Assembly (NCBI GenBank): GCA_009763385.1
Contig: CM019831.1
Location: 77,442,706-77,506,705, forward strand
Origin: Coix lacryma-jobi var. lacryma-jobi
Lineage: Eukaryota; Streptophyta; Magnoliopsida; Poales; Poaceae
DNA length: 64,000 nucleotides
Direction: 5' to 3'
This document shows, piece by piece, positions 24,410 through 34,078 of the stretch (position 1 is its first letter; every line of letters starts with the position of its first letter). The position numbers were made by a program, and so were the translations under genes. Below the pieces are notes generated by a model. The model was not told the origin of the DNA. It was given only the letters and a program-made list of their open reading frames with translations, and made no database searches.

Positions 24410-26169
24410 TCATCCACTTTTTGATGGTACCCAAACTAGTTTGGGTCCTCTCAAGTTAGGAGCAACATACTTAGGCATTGCCTTAGTATGGATAGCGGGA
24501 TGTTTTGCAATAGCAACCAAAGAGGTACCATTTTCATCTTTTCTAAGCGCATTAACATTATCAATTGAAATCGGCTTAGAAGTCATACCTAGGGGACATG
24601 AATTAGCCATGTGTCCCCTTTCCCGACATGAGTAGCAACTTCTCTTGGATTGAGCCTTCTCTTCCTTGCTCATGTGTTGCTTCTCATTGCCTTGCTTCTT
24701 CTTGTTTGCTTGAGCCTTCTCCTCAAGCTTGTTTAGACAACCCGAAGCTAGGTGGCCCAACTCATCACATTTGTAGCACTTGACTTGGGTGAGGTCTTGT
24801 GTTGATCTTGATCTTATACCTCCCCTTCTTGTCTTCTTCCCCATATCACCATCTTCATGGTTGATCTTTCTTTGCACTTGGGGCTTCTTCTTGTTGGGGC
24901 AAGCTTTTGCAAGATGTCCCATCTCATGGCATTGATAGCACATGAAATGAGATAGCTTTTCTTGTTCTTGCTTCTTCATTTCTCTTTCATGTCTTCTCTT
25001 GCCCCATCTCTTGCCTTTGACATTGCTTTTGTTAAAGCCAATGCCACTCTTGTCACCATAGCTTCTTTGATTTTTCATCATGTGCTCATGGGTGACCTTT
25101 GATCTACACCACCTCTCTAACTTGTTGCTCAAGTTCTTCACTTCACTTTTGAGCTCATTGTTCTCCTTCAAAATGTTAGTCTCACAAGACATAGAAGTAG
25201 AACAAGCATCTATATGTGAAGAACATGGAATAGATAATAAATCTTCACAAGAGGTGGATATATGCTTCTTCTCTACCTCACATGGGTTAGCACAGATATG
25301 TGATTGATCATTTGACCCATATGATGATCTCTCACTAGTTTTAATTTCTTCATTAGAAAGCTTCTTAGTGAGTAAAGCATGATCTTGTACCAAGTTGTCA
25401 TGAGCAACAAATAGTTCCTCATGAGTCAATTTTAGCTCCTCATGTGAACAAGTACTAACATAAAGTAGATGCTTTTGTTGTTCACATGCATTCTTTAGAA
25501 ATGAGTTTTCTTTTGTCAATTTTGCATTTTAGACATCTCATTTTCTAAAGCGATGGTCATGCTAGCATATTTACTCAAGAGCTCCTCATATGCATTAAGA
25601 TCAATCACATTAGCTTTGCAAACCTTAGTGTCACCGTGTGACATGAAGCAATGTGATGTAGTGGTTGGAGAGCTCGAAGAAGTATCACTATCATAGTCGG
25701 AGCATGAACCATCATCATCAAGTGTGCTTGGAATATCATCATTACTTGCATCACTTGAGCTTGAGGTGGAGCAATCTTCCACAATCACGGAGTTGTGGTC
25801 TTGCTCAACCACCTCGCGTGCCTCTTCCTTGGGCTCACTAACATCATCATCAATTGGAGCACTCCCATACTTGTCATTGAGATACTTCCACATGTGATGG
25901 GAGGACTCCATATCCATGATCTCACTAAAGATATCATCATGCAAAGATCTAAAAATGATGTTAGTAGATTGGCACTCGAGATCTAGGCATTTCTCTTGTG
26001 CTTGAGTTAGATTCGTTCCATCCAACACATGAGAAAAGCCTACATCTACGATCCACCACATTTGAGGGCAAATAAACTTCAAATTGCATATCATCCAAGT
26101 TTTCCAACGTGTAAAGTGAGTGCCATCAAAAATGTGTGGACAATCAATGCCTAGCGCATAAGTCGCCAT
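24410..26169 (-). pseudogene. Element C gag with three CCHC knuckles, one frameshift
   Basis: A copia-type Gag. The N-terminal part (26169-25516) starts MATYALGIDCPHIFDGTHF and has the RWKTWM and SSHHMWKYLNDKYG motifs of plant copia Gag. A frameshift lies near 25517. The second part (25519-24410) has a coiled-coil-like region, then knuckles CYQCHEMGHLAKAC, CYKCDELGHLASGC and CYSCRERGHMANSC, and ends near VAPNLRGPKLVWVPSKSG, where Sirevirus Gag normally gives way to pol. Packaging of its own RNA is a plausible role, with pol from a related element. The first knuckle region is Lys/Arg rich. Confidence 0.85.
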
Positions 26170-26206
26170 CCTCTCGGGTCGGTGAAGACCACAAATGAGA
26201 GACCTA

Positions 26207-26218
26207 GCTCCGATACCA
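26207..26218 (-). other. Primer-binding site of element C
   Basis: On the minus strand it reads TGGTATCGGAGC, two bases inside the 5' LTR boundary (26221). It is complementary to initiator-Met tRNA and confirms the minus orientation. Confidence 0.85.
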
Positions 26219-26220
26219 CT

Positions 26221-28863
26221 TGAAGGGTCGAGATGGCGGACTAGAGGGGCGGTGAATAGTCCTTTTTAAAATTAAACTTAATCGGAGCGGCTAACCGAAA
26301 CAAATGCGGAATTAAAACTATCGGTCTAGCCAAGACTACACCCCTCTACCTATACTCTATGACACCTTACAAAAGATCCTAAACAAAGCAAATAAGGTGT
26401 CGGGCTAGCTCATCTAGTACTTCAAGCACGGGGGAGCTCCTATGCAATCTAGCAAGCAAAGCACAAAGCCTAAGCTCACTAGCAATGCTCAATAACAAGG
26501 CTACACAAGCCAAATTAGAGAGCTCAACTTAGCTACACAAACTAAGCAACTAAACACTAGCACAAGAATAAATATCGCAATACAAGCTAGTGTAAACAAC
26601 AGGCAGTCGGTACTACCGGGCTGCTAGGCCGGTATTACCGACACTGGTACTACCGGGCTTCCAGGCCGGTACTACCGAGAGCCTGCAGGGAGCTACGAAA
26701 TCGAAGGGGATGAGATGCAATCTCAGATCTAGCAATTACCCCACTTCCCTAAATGATGTAGATGACGATGGTAGCTTCCCCAAGTCTTGGTTCCTTGCCA
26801 AATGGTAGATCGTGTCTTCCCAACCTAAGATAGAGTGATGGAGGGAGGAAGAACACGAAGAACACAAGAACAAGCGTAATATGCAAGGAAACAAGAACAA
26901 TAAGACCAACAAGAGACGGGGACACAAGATTTTATCCCGAGGTTCACTTGGTTGCCACCAAGCTAGTCCCCGTTGAAGCAAGCCCAAGGTTGCTGCCGAT
27001 CCTCTCGCTAGTGGTTACACTAAGCCAACCTCTCCACGATGGAGTGCTCACCAAGAGCTCTAGCTTTTGATCCGGCCGGACCACTTGGCGCTCTTCACGC
27101 CTCTTCTCCACTAGAGTTGCTCTTCGCGATCTCCCGCGGGGCGAGCACAATGCCCCTCACAAAGCTTCTCCGGAGCCACGCACAATCTTCACGCGGGCTT
27201 CACGACGGAGACGAGCACCAAGCCGTCTAGGAGGTGGCAACCTCCAAGAGTAATAAGCACCACCAGCTTGCAACTCGAACACCTAGTGCCACTCGATGCT
27301 ATCTCTCAAAGCAACGCACTAGGATTGCTCTCTCACACAATCGGATAAGCACTAAAGCATATGTGCGTTAGAGGGCTCACAAGCACATCCACACAAGACA
27401 CCAAGGCTTTGGAGTGCTCCAGCAGCCAGCCAAAAGCCGGCCCCAACGACTATATATAGAGGGGAGCGGCCAACTAGCCGTTTCCCCTTTTCTGCGCTTC
27501 GGTCGGTAGTACCGACCTCCTGGGCGGTAGTACCGATAGTGTCAGAACTAGCCATTACACACGGCGCGTTGACCAAAACGAACAACCGACTCCTGGTCAG
27601 TACCTCCGACGGTCGGTAGTACCGGCCCTATGGTGGTACTACCGACAGGCCAACTTTGGATCTACACAGAGAGCATCCAAAACTCCTCCATACCATGGTA
27701 CTACCGACCCCCTGGTCGGTACTACCGAGATCGGTACTACCGGCCCTATGGCGGTACTACCGGTAGGCCAAAACTGGCCACTTCCAGAGAGCTTCCAAAC
27801 TCCTCACACCTCGAAACCTCGAACGGTCGGTAGTACCGACCCAATGGCGGTACTACCGGCAGGCCAAACTCAGCTCAACACAGAGAGCCTGCAAAACCTT
27901 TCAGGGCCACGGTACCCCCGACCCTCTGGTTGGTACCACCGCAGGCGGTAGTACCGAGGTTATGGCGGTACTACCGCCAGGCCAAACCAGCCCCAACACA
28001 GAGAAGGTTGCACGCAGCACCCATGGGTGGTACCACCGACCATACTCAGAAAACTTCCCTTTTCTTCTCTGTGTTGACCCAAATCAACTCCAACAACTTC
28101 TCCTTTGCAAATGTGCCAACACCACCAAGTGTACAACAAGATGTGCATGTGTGTTAGCATTTTCACAATCATTTTTCAAAGGATTTTCTCTTTCACTCAT
28201 AACGCCACTCGATCTTAGTAACATCGCAAAGTTAGATCGCTCAAGTGGCACTAGATGACCGATATGCAAACAAGTTTGCTCCTCTTAATAGTACGGTCAT
28301 CTATCCTAAACCCGGTCATAATCTTCTCTACACACCTATGACCGGTGAAATGAAATGCCCTATAAGTATACCTTTGTCTTGCGCATTCCATTCCATCTCC
28401 TCCATGTGTTGATGCAACACATGCACCAACCTCTTGATCAAATGATATGATCCACTTCATATCATCACATGGCCTCCATAGTCCATCGATCTTGACATCA
28501 CTTGCTCTTCACCATCGCTTTGGTCCCTCGGCGCCAAGTCTTGCTTAAGCCTCCCGACACTCGGTACCAACGGCTTCAAAGCCTCCAACCTGCCCTTCAC
28601 CTTTGCAACCGGTCCATCAAGCCAAGTCTTGCCTTGATCTTCACCATCTTAGCCACATGACCACATGTCATGTTTCATGTGCATTAAGCTCCTCCATGAT
28701 CATCACATGTGTGAGCTTCACATCAAGTCCAAGCCATTCACCTCCATGGCTCAAGTGCTCACACACATGTACCTGTGGACTAATCACCTGTGTATCTCAC
28801 ATAAACACCATTAGTCCACCTAAAGTTGTCACTCAATTACCAAAACCAAACAAGGACCTTTCA
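26221..28863 (-). repeat. 5' LTR of element C
   Basis: The 2643-bp copy of 19028-21716, next to the PBS and so the 5' LTR in the element's sense. It keeps the TATA-like site (27450-27459) and the palindrome clusters (26600-26680, 27495-28040). Many palindromes differ in single bases from the other copy, e.g. TACCCCCGACC at 27914, which breaks one stem. Confidence 0.88.
27450..27459 (-). promoter_or_regulatory. TATA-like box in 5' LTR of C
   Basis: CTATATATAG at the edge of the palindrome region. It would drive transcription leftward into gag. Confidence 0.5.
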
Positions 28864-29404
28864 TTGTCCCAGAAAATCACCCAAAAAACGAAGACTCAAA
28901 CAAGCGGTGAGTTCACGACCTACGAATAGATGGATACCCTAGGAGATGTCCTAGAGGTACAGCGGAACTACCAAAGAACCCCCAAAACGAAGTGCCAAAG
29001 CAACGGGGCAAAACTGCACAAGCAAGCTCCTAGAACAATCGAACCTCCGATAACAGAACACCCCACTCCTATGGAGAAGAGGAAAGCGTTCGACCAAAGC
29101 TACTTAGGCAAACTAGTGGCAAAAGCACCTTCTAAAGATCCTTATTAAGTTAGAAAACTAACACAACAGACGGAACTCAAATCGGAGCTCGAACGCAAAA
29201 GATACGGCCGCTAGAACCAACGAAACTCCGAAAGCAGAACACTTAACTCCTATGGAGAAGAAGGAACTGTCCGACAAAAAATACTTTGACCAATGGTGGC
29301 AAAAGTACTTTGGAATGATCCTTAAGAAGTTAGTAAACCAACGCAACAAATGGATCACAAATAGGAGCTCGTACGCAAAAGATACGGACGAAATCAGCAA
29401 AACT

Positions 29405-29580
29405 GTGTAGTGGCGGACTGTCCGCTAGTGAACTGCGGACAGTCCGCTATTGAACCCCGGACAGTCCGGGAATGAGTCCCGGACAGTCTGCCGTTCAAAA
29501 ATGAAAACAGCGACCTCGCTGCCCGTGAACAGCCCTGACCCCCGGACAGTCCGGGGATGAGTCCCGGACAGTCCGCCACT
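29405..29580. repeat. CGGACAGTCCG palindrome cluster in F
   Basis: Seven or so copies of CGGACAGTCCG or its diverged forms, some extended to CCCCGGACAGTCCGGGG. They fit the palindromic regions of Sirevirus LTRs but use a different stem from C's array. Confidence 0.8.
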
Positions 29581-30199
29581 GTCCAGAAAGCCCAAAAACA
29601 GCTCGGGACAAAACCAAAATCGATTGGATCTTCACCAAATCGAATGGGGCTGCAACCAAACTTCTCCCAAGTGTTCTTCTACGTGTTGGGAAGCTAATCC
29701 TAGGATATCATCGCTCCAAACCAACTAATCCATGAGAAATCAGAAGAAAACTAGAAAAGGGGAAAGAACGAAGAACGAACGCGATTTCTACCCGATCTAT
29801 GTGCTCGTGAGGTTAGAGAAGAAATCCTTCGGTGGAAAGAAGGTGCTCACTACATAGAACCATTTGATTCAAACGGAATCGCAAATCATCGCTCGGAGAG
29901 GGAGAACAAGGCAAATCTCCGGAAGGGGAAAAACCAAAACGCGAAGAACAAAAACGCGAATCGATCCAAATTTCAGCCAACACAAGAGGAGTAAGAAATT
30001 GATCCTTGGATTGCTATAGGATGATGAATTGTGTAGCACACTATGTCGGGTTACAAGCCACTCCTCGCAACAACAAAGCGTGGATGGCGAAAAGCTCAAG
30101 AACAAGAGCCGGTCTCTCCTCTCACCCTAGCCTCCTCTCACCTAAACAAAATGAGAGTGACACCTCCAAGGATGGGCTGCCCTAACCAGCCCCCTTCAT

Positions 30200-30208
30200 A
30201 TATATAGG
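30200..30208 (-). promoter_or_regulatory. TATA-like box in solo LTR F
   Basis: The minus strand reads CCTATATATATG between the two palindrome arrays, in the same relative place as in element C's LTR. Confidence 0.45.
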
Positions 30209-30459
30209 CGCACATCTGAAGACCAAAACGCCCTCTCATGAAGCACTAACCCAAATACCCCCCAGGGGTAAAACTGTCCAACCCTAGCAGTTTTCATCTG
30301 ACGGCCACGCGCCTTCTCATCCTTCGCTTTGCCTCGACGCAAGCTCCAGGATGCCGCCACGTGCCGTCACCGTCGACCGCCGCGCCTTCTCACCGATAGC
30401 ATCGCCGCAACGCAAGCCTATCAGTGTCGCCACGCGTCGACCGTCCTTTTGGACCTTCC

Positions 30460-30662
30460 CCCGGTTTTGAGGCCCAAACCGGGAAACCTGCTAGCCCAGG
30501 TTTTGAGGCCCAAACCTGGAAACCGTCCACCCCGAGTTTTGAGGCCCAAACTCGGAAACCCGTGAGCCCAGGTTTTGAGGCCCAAATCTGGAAACCGTCC
30601 ATCCCGAGTTTTGAGGCCCAAACTCGGAAACCATCGATGGTAGCTTTTTGAGGCTCAGCTAC
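30460..30662. repeat. Six-unit 36-bp hairpin array with changing stems
   Basis: Units start at about 30459, 30495, 30531, 30567, 30603 and 30639, an exact 36-bp period. Each is a stem-loop with the near-constant loop TGAGGCCC. The stems change on both sides together: CCCGGTTT/AAACCGGG, CCAGGTTT/AAACCTGG, CCGAGTTT/AAACTCGG, and GTAGCT/AGCTAC in the last. One unit (30567) has AAATCTGG, which still pairs as a G-U wobble. Confidence 0.85.
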
Positions 30663-32537
30663 CGAACCCGCGCCATAGACGGGATGTGGTTCGCACACCC
30701 CGACCACCGACACCGATGCCGATGCATGTCCAGCCTCCACGCCAGGCACAACGCCTTCGCCTTCCTTCTTGACTTGGCCGACGGCACTTGCACCGCACGC
30801 AAGCCCGTGTCCGACCTCCCGCCAAGTGCCACGACGCCATCGTCTTCGTCCTGACTCAGCCGATGCATCGCACATCCCCATGTGCTCTCGCTCGCCGATG
30901 CCACGTGCCAGCTACCACAGCTGGTCCTCTGGCCTCTCGGTCCGTTGGTCCAAGTCTCACGTCCACCCTTCACCACTCTAGGTACATCGGCATGGCACGT
31001 CCGCCACACGGCATGCCCATCCTTCACCGCTCCCGGTCCGTCGGCACGACACGTCTCTACTTGACCTTCACCTCGCCATCGACCACTGTATCCGAGCTCA
31101 ACACCTGCACATCAACACAGCCAAGAGACACATGTTGCACACGCACACCAACACAGAAACACAACACAACTCAACGCCACCGGTTAGTCATAAACATTAA
31201 GCGCATAGTGAATAATGACTCAACCGGGAAAAGCCTCAAACCTTCCTCATCAAAGTCGATTCATCATATATGTTCTCAAGTGCAATCAAGCCCTAATTGT
31301 GGGTTTTGGTGATAATGACCACATGATTAAAGAGCTAATGAGATTTATCAAGATGACAAGCAGGTTTAAAATGCAAAAGGATGTTGCTCATGTGTTGGTG
31401 GACCCCTCTTACTTCATTTCATCGGTTCCGGACTCAAAGTGCTACATCAAGCTCTTTTATATGAATTTGAGTTTTTTTAGGAAGTCGTACTATCAAGGGG
31501 GAATGCAAATGTACCACTATGGCTGAATATCACGTGCTCAAAACGAACCTAGCCATCCTTGTTTTCTAACCAAAGACAGCTGCACAAAACTCTGATCTCT
31601 ATCTGTCTTCTGGTAGGCGCAGAAGTGCCGCTCTATGGTACGGCAGTGCCAGGTCGCGGCACTACCGGGCTAAGGCCGGCACTGCCGCGACTTGTTTCAA
31701 CCGTTGGCTCGCAGGGGACATTTACTCCACCCTTCTGCCACCCCAACGGTTATACTCGACCATAACTCATCTCCTACCTCCAGACAAGGGTCTCTCTCCC
31801 CATTGAAGGCTCCCAAGCTCTCTCCCACTGATTCCAAGTGAGTTAGAGGCTCTAACCTTCACCAAAGAGGAGCCCTAGCTGAGATCTACTGTCTAGAGCA
31901 CTTGATTTGAGCCATAGCCGGTGGATTTGCTTCTATTACTCTTGGGTTCTTGGAACCCTAGCCGTCTAGGCGTCACCCTTGAGCTTGCCAACTTGTGTGG
32001 CAGCCTTGGGTGGTTTGTAATCACTTGTGCAGCTAGTATTATTACCCCTCACTTCAAGGATTTGGTTCCTTGACTTGAGATTGATGAAGAGTTGCAAAGC
32101 TCTTGACCTAAGTGGTCATCCTCAACAACATGGTGGTAGGCAAGCCTTGGTGGCGAGCTGAACCACGGGATAAATCACTTGTCTCTTGTGTTTACTTGTG
32201 TTCATTCATCATACTTGTGAGCTTGTGATAGATTCTAGGGTTTGGCCCCGATCTACTTCATTCAACACATTTGGCTTGGTTGAGTTGGTTCTGCAGGTTT
32301 AGGAAACCTAGAGCAACATTTCTATTCATATAGATTTGGTTTTCTCTGACTAGTTTTTGAATTGCAGGCTCGGGAAGATTGTTGGCGCGACAGTACCGGG
32401 CTGAGGCCGGCAGTGCCGTGGTGCGACAGTGCCGGGCTTAGGGCGGTAGTGCCGGGCATCTCTAACATCGTTTTGAGCTTTGATTTTTGACAGGCCTATT
32501 CACCCCCCCTCTAGGCCACACAGGTCCTTACAGTCAT

Positions 32538-32595
32538 GCTTCATAATCACATTTTTGTTTGCTCGAGGACGAGCAAAGAGCAAGTGTGGGGAGCT
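32538..32595 (+). mobile_element. 3' end of a Tat-lineage Ty3 element interior
   Basis: TGCTCGAGGACGAGCAAAG and AAGTGTGGGGAGCT are the familiar last interior bases and PPT of grass Tat-type elements, directly before the LTR at 32596. Element B is inserted immediately to the left, so the rest of this element lies outside the window. Confidence 0.7.
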
Positions 32596-34020
32596 TGTTG
32601 ATGGTCCTTATTTCTTATTTATGACCGCCAACTCCCACATGAAATGATCACCAAACTAGAATTAGAGCTTTTATATCTAACAATTTCCACAAGTTTTGGT
32701 GATTCACTTGTCTTGTAGAGTAATCAAAGAATACCATGGAGAAGGCAAGAAGAATACGCTTTCCAGCAAGGCATAAAATCAAGAAATAAATAAGATGCCC
32801 ACCTAAACATCAAATCGGGGCTAACGACCCACATGGGAGGCATCCAGGCCTAGCCAAGTACCCACAAGAGAAGGTTGGTGGCCAGAGGCGGTGCTTGGGG
32901 TGCACCCGCACCGCCACGAGCACCCCTCGGGCCCACCTTTTGCAGTCGGTTGCATGCCTACATGCATAGGTCGGTTATGTAGGTGTGCAGGTTCAATGAA
33001 CCTTAGAGGGTCAGTTTTCCATCTTACAAATGAGGAGGAGAGGTCCTCCTCTCTCCCAAGGCACCTCCACTATATAAAGAGGCCCTCTCCATCATTTGTT
33101 TTCATCTTCATAGACATCATACACACCACAAGGAGTCCTCTTCACCATATTGCCAAGATGTAGTAGTAGAATAGCTCTAATTGAGAGTGAGGGAGAGATG
33201 CTCAAGTTCCGGAGGAGTCCTCGGAGGATCGGTATAATCTTGTATCACTTCTTTGTAAGACTCTAGTATTCAATATATTTATCTTCTTTAATTACTTGAA
33301 TCGCTTACATGGTTATCTAGTTCTTACCTTATGTTTTAGCTAAAGCATGGTTAGTTTCATGTCTTGCACCTTGGCATGGGATCTCCGCTCGACCGAGTGC
33401 TCTAGTTATTATATGTGGCTACAGTAGTAATCGGTAGTATAGACGTGGTGTCTAGACTATCACTTACGTGACATTGCGCCCAACCCCATGGATAGTTGTG
33501 GTAGCCCCGGGGGTGACAGCTCCAACCAGGCCTTTGTATTCCACCATGTTCAGGTTGGTGTTTCGTAGAGCTTTCAGCAGCCTTCTCCCGATTAACCCTT
33601 CCCAGTCTCTTCGAGAACCAGAAAGGAACTACTTCTCCAAAGTGTCATGGTGTGATCATTAGGATTGACCTTTGCTTTAGTTAATCCCTTGTGATAGATC
33701 TAGTTTAGAACCACAGTAATAGAGAAGTATATATGAACCTTGAACTTTTCCAATGACCTCCCAACTGCGCTAGTCTGCTCTTTATCTTTTAATTGAGTTC
33801 TCTTGTGTATCAATTACCCATCAATCATTTATGCTACCACTTACCCCTACTTTAATCTAGTCGGTAAACTAAGTTTGTAGATACATGATCATCAGTTGTT
33901 AAACATCTTTACACATTACTTCCCTGAGGATATAAATAAGATACCCTGGAATACTCCTAGGTGAAAGCTACAACGGTATCCGTGCGCTTGTGGATTTCTC
34001 TGTATGTGTTACACATAGCA
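32596..34020 (+). repeat. LTR of a Tat-lineage Ty3 element
   Basis: It starts TGTTGATGG after a PPT and ends near ATAGCA before a Tat-type primer site. A TATA-like CTATATAAAG lies at 33070-33079. No protein-coding region was seen. The exact right end is uncertain by a few bases. Interior sequence lies on both sides, which is unusual. Confidence 0.7.
33070..33079 (+). promoter_or_regulatory. TATA-like box in Tat LTR
   Basis: CTATATAAAG followed by GAGGCCC, in a typical U3 position within the 1.4-kb LTR. Confidence 0.5.
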
Positions 34021-34030
34021 GTTGGCTTTC

Positions 34031-34049
34031 TAGCGCCGTTGCCGGGGAT
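34031..34049 (+). other. Tat-type primer-binding site
   Basis: TAGCGCCGTTGCCGGGGAT matches the GGCGCCGTTGCCGGGG primer site of grass Tat/Athila-like elements. Only about 30 further bases follow before sequence of opposite orientation. Confidence 0.65.
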
Positions 34050-34078
34050 ACATTAAAACTCTATTCTTGGTAGCGACA

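Larger units (their letters stand above)
19028..28863 (-). mobile_element. Element C: gag-only Sirevirus-type element, no pol
   Basis: Flanked by TTGTC at 19023-19027 and 28864-28868. The LTRs are 19028-21716 and 26221-28863, with ends TGAAGGGTC and GGACCTTTCA. The primer site (26207-26218) and polypurine tract (21718-21730) both read on the minus strand. The only coding capacity in the 4.5-kb interior is a gag with three CCHC knuckles. No protease, integrase, RT or RNase H motif is visible, so C would need pol supplied in trans. Confidence 0.88.
18952..31278 (-). mobile_element. Element F: solo LTR of a Sirevirus-type element, split by C
   Basis: Flanked by AGTGC on both sides (18947-18951, 31279-31283), with ends TGAAGGACC and TGTTCTCA. 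Without element C it is about 2.49 kb. Read on the minus strand it ends in the TTCACCCCCCTCTGG...GGTCCTTCA pattern shared with C and B. No internal domain, PBS or PPT is present, so it is a solo LTR left by LTR-LTR recombination. It carries a CGGACAGTCCG palindrome cluster (29405-29580), a TATA-like site (30200-30208) and a six-unit hairpin array (30460-30662). Confidence 0.75.
1..32532 (+). mobile_element. Element B: Sirevirus-like Ty1/copia, heavily interrupted
   Basis: The right part of a plus-strand copia element that starts left of the window. It can be followed as pol (1-45 and 14802-15886), a third ORF (16753-18300), a polypurine tract (18929-18940) and a 3' LTR. The LTR starts TGTAAG at 18943, is interrupted by the F/C insertion, resumes at 31284 and ends CTTACA at 32532, about 1258 bp without the insert. 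The next five bases, GTCAT (32533-32537), should be the target duplication; the partner copy would lie left of the window. An additional ORF after pol and repeated PPT-like motifs are typical of the Sirevirus lineage. Element A sits in pol and F (carrying C) sits nine bases into the 3' LTR. Confidence 0.85.
18943..32532 (+). repeat. 3' LTR of element B, split by F and C
   Basis: The LTR starts TGTAAG (18943) and ends CTTACA (32532). Only 18943-18951 precede the insertion; 31284-32532 follow it. The right part contains GGCAGTGCCG-type palindromes at 31619-31692 and 32393-32458, a leader-like stretch, and the usual TTCACCCCCCCTCTAG sequence near the LTR end. The insertion boundary is fixed by the duplication AGTGC at 18947-18951 and 31279-31283. 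Confidence 0.8.

Noticed and set aside
30460..30662. CRISPR-like array (constant 36-bp period)
   Set aside because: Unit and spacer lengths do not fit, the stems covary instead of a fixed repeat, and this is plant LTR DNA.
30329..31526. Protein-coding genes in 30329-31526
   Set aside because: The ORFs lie in the LTRs of F and B and follow the hairpin repeats and GC bias.
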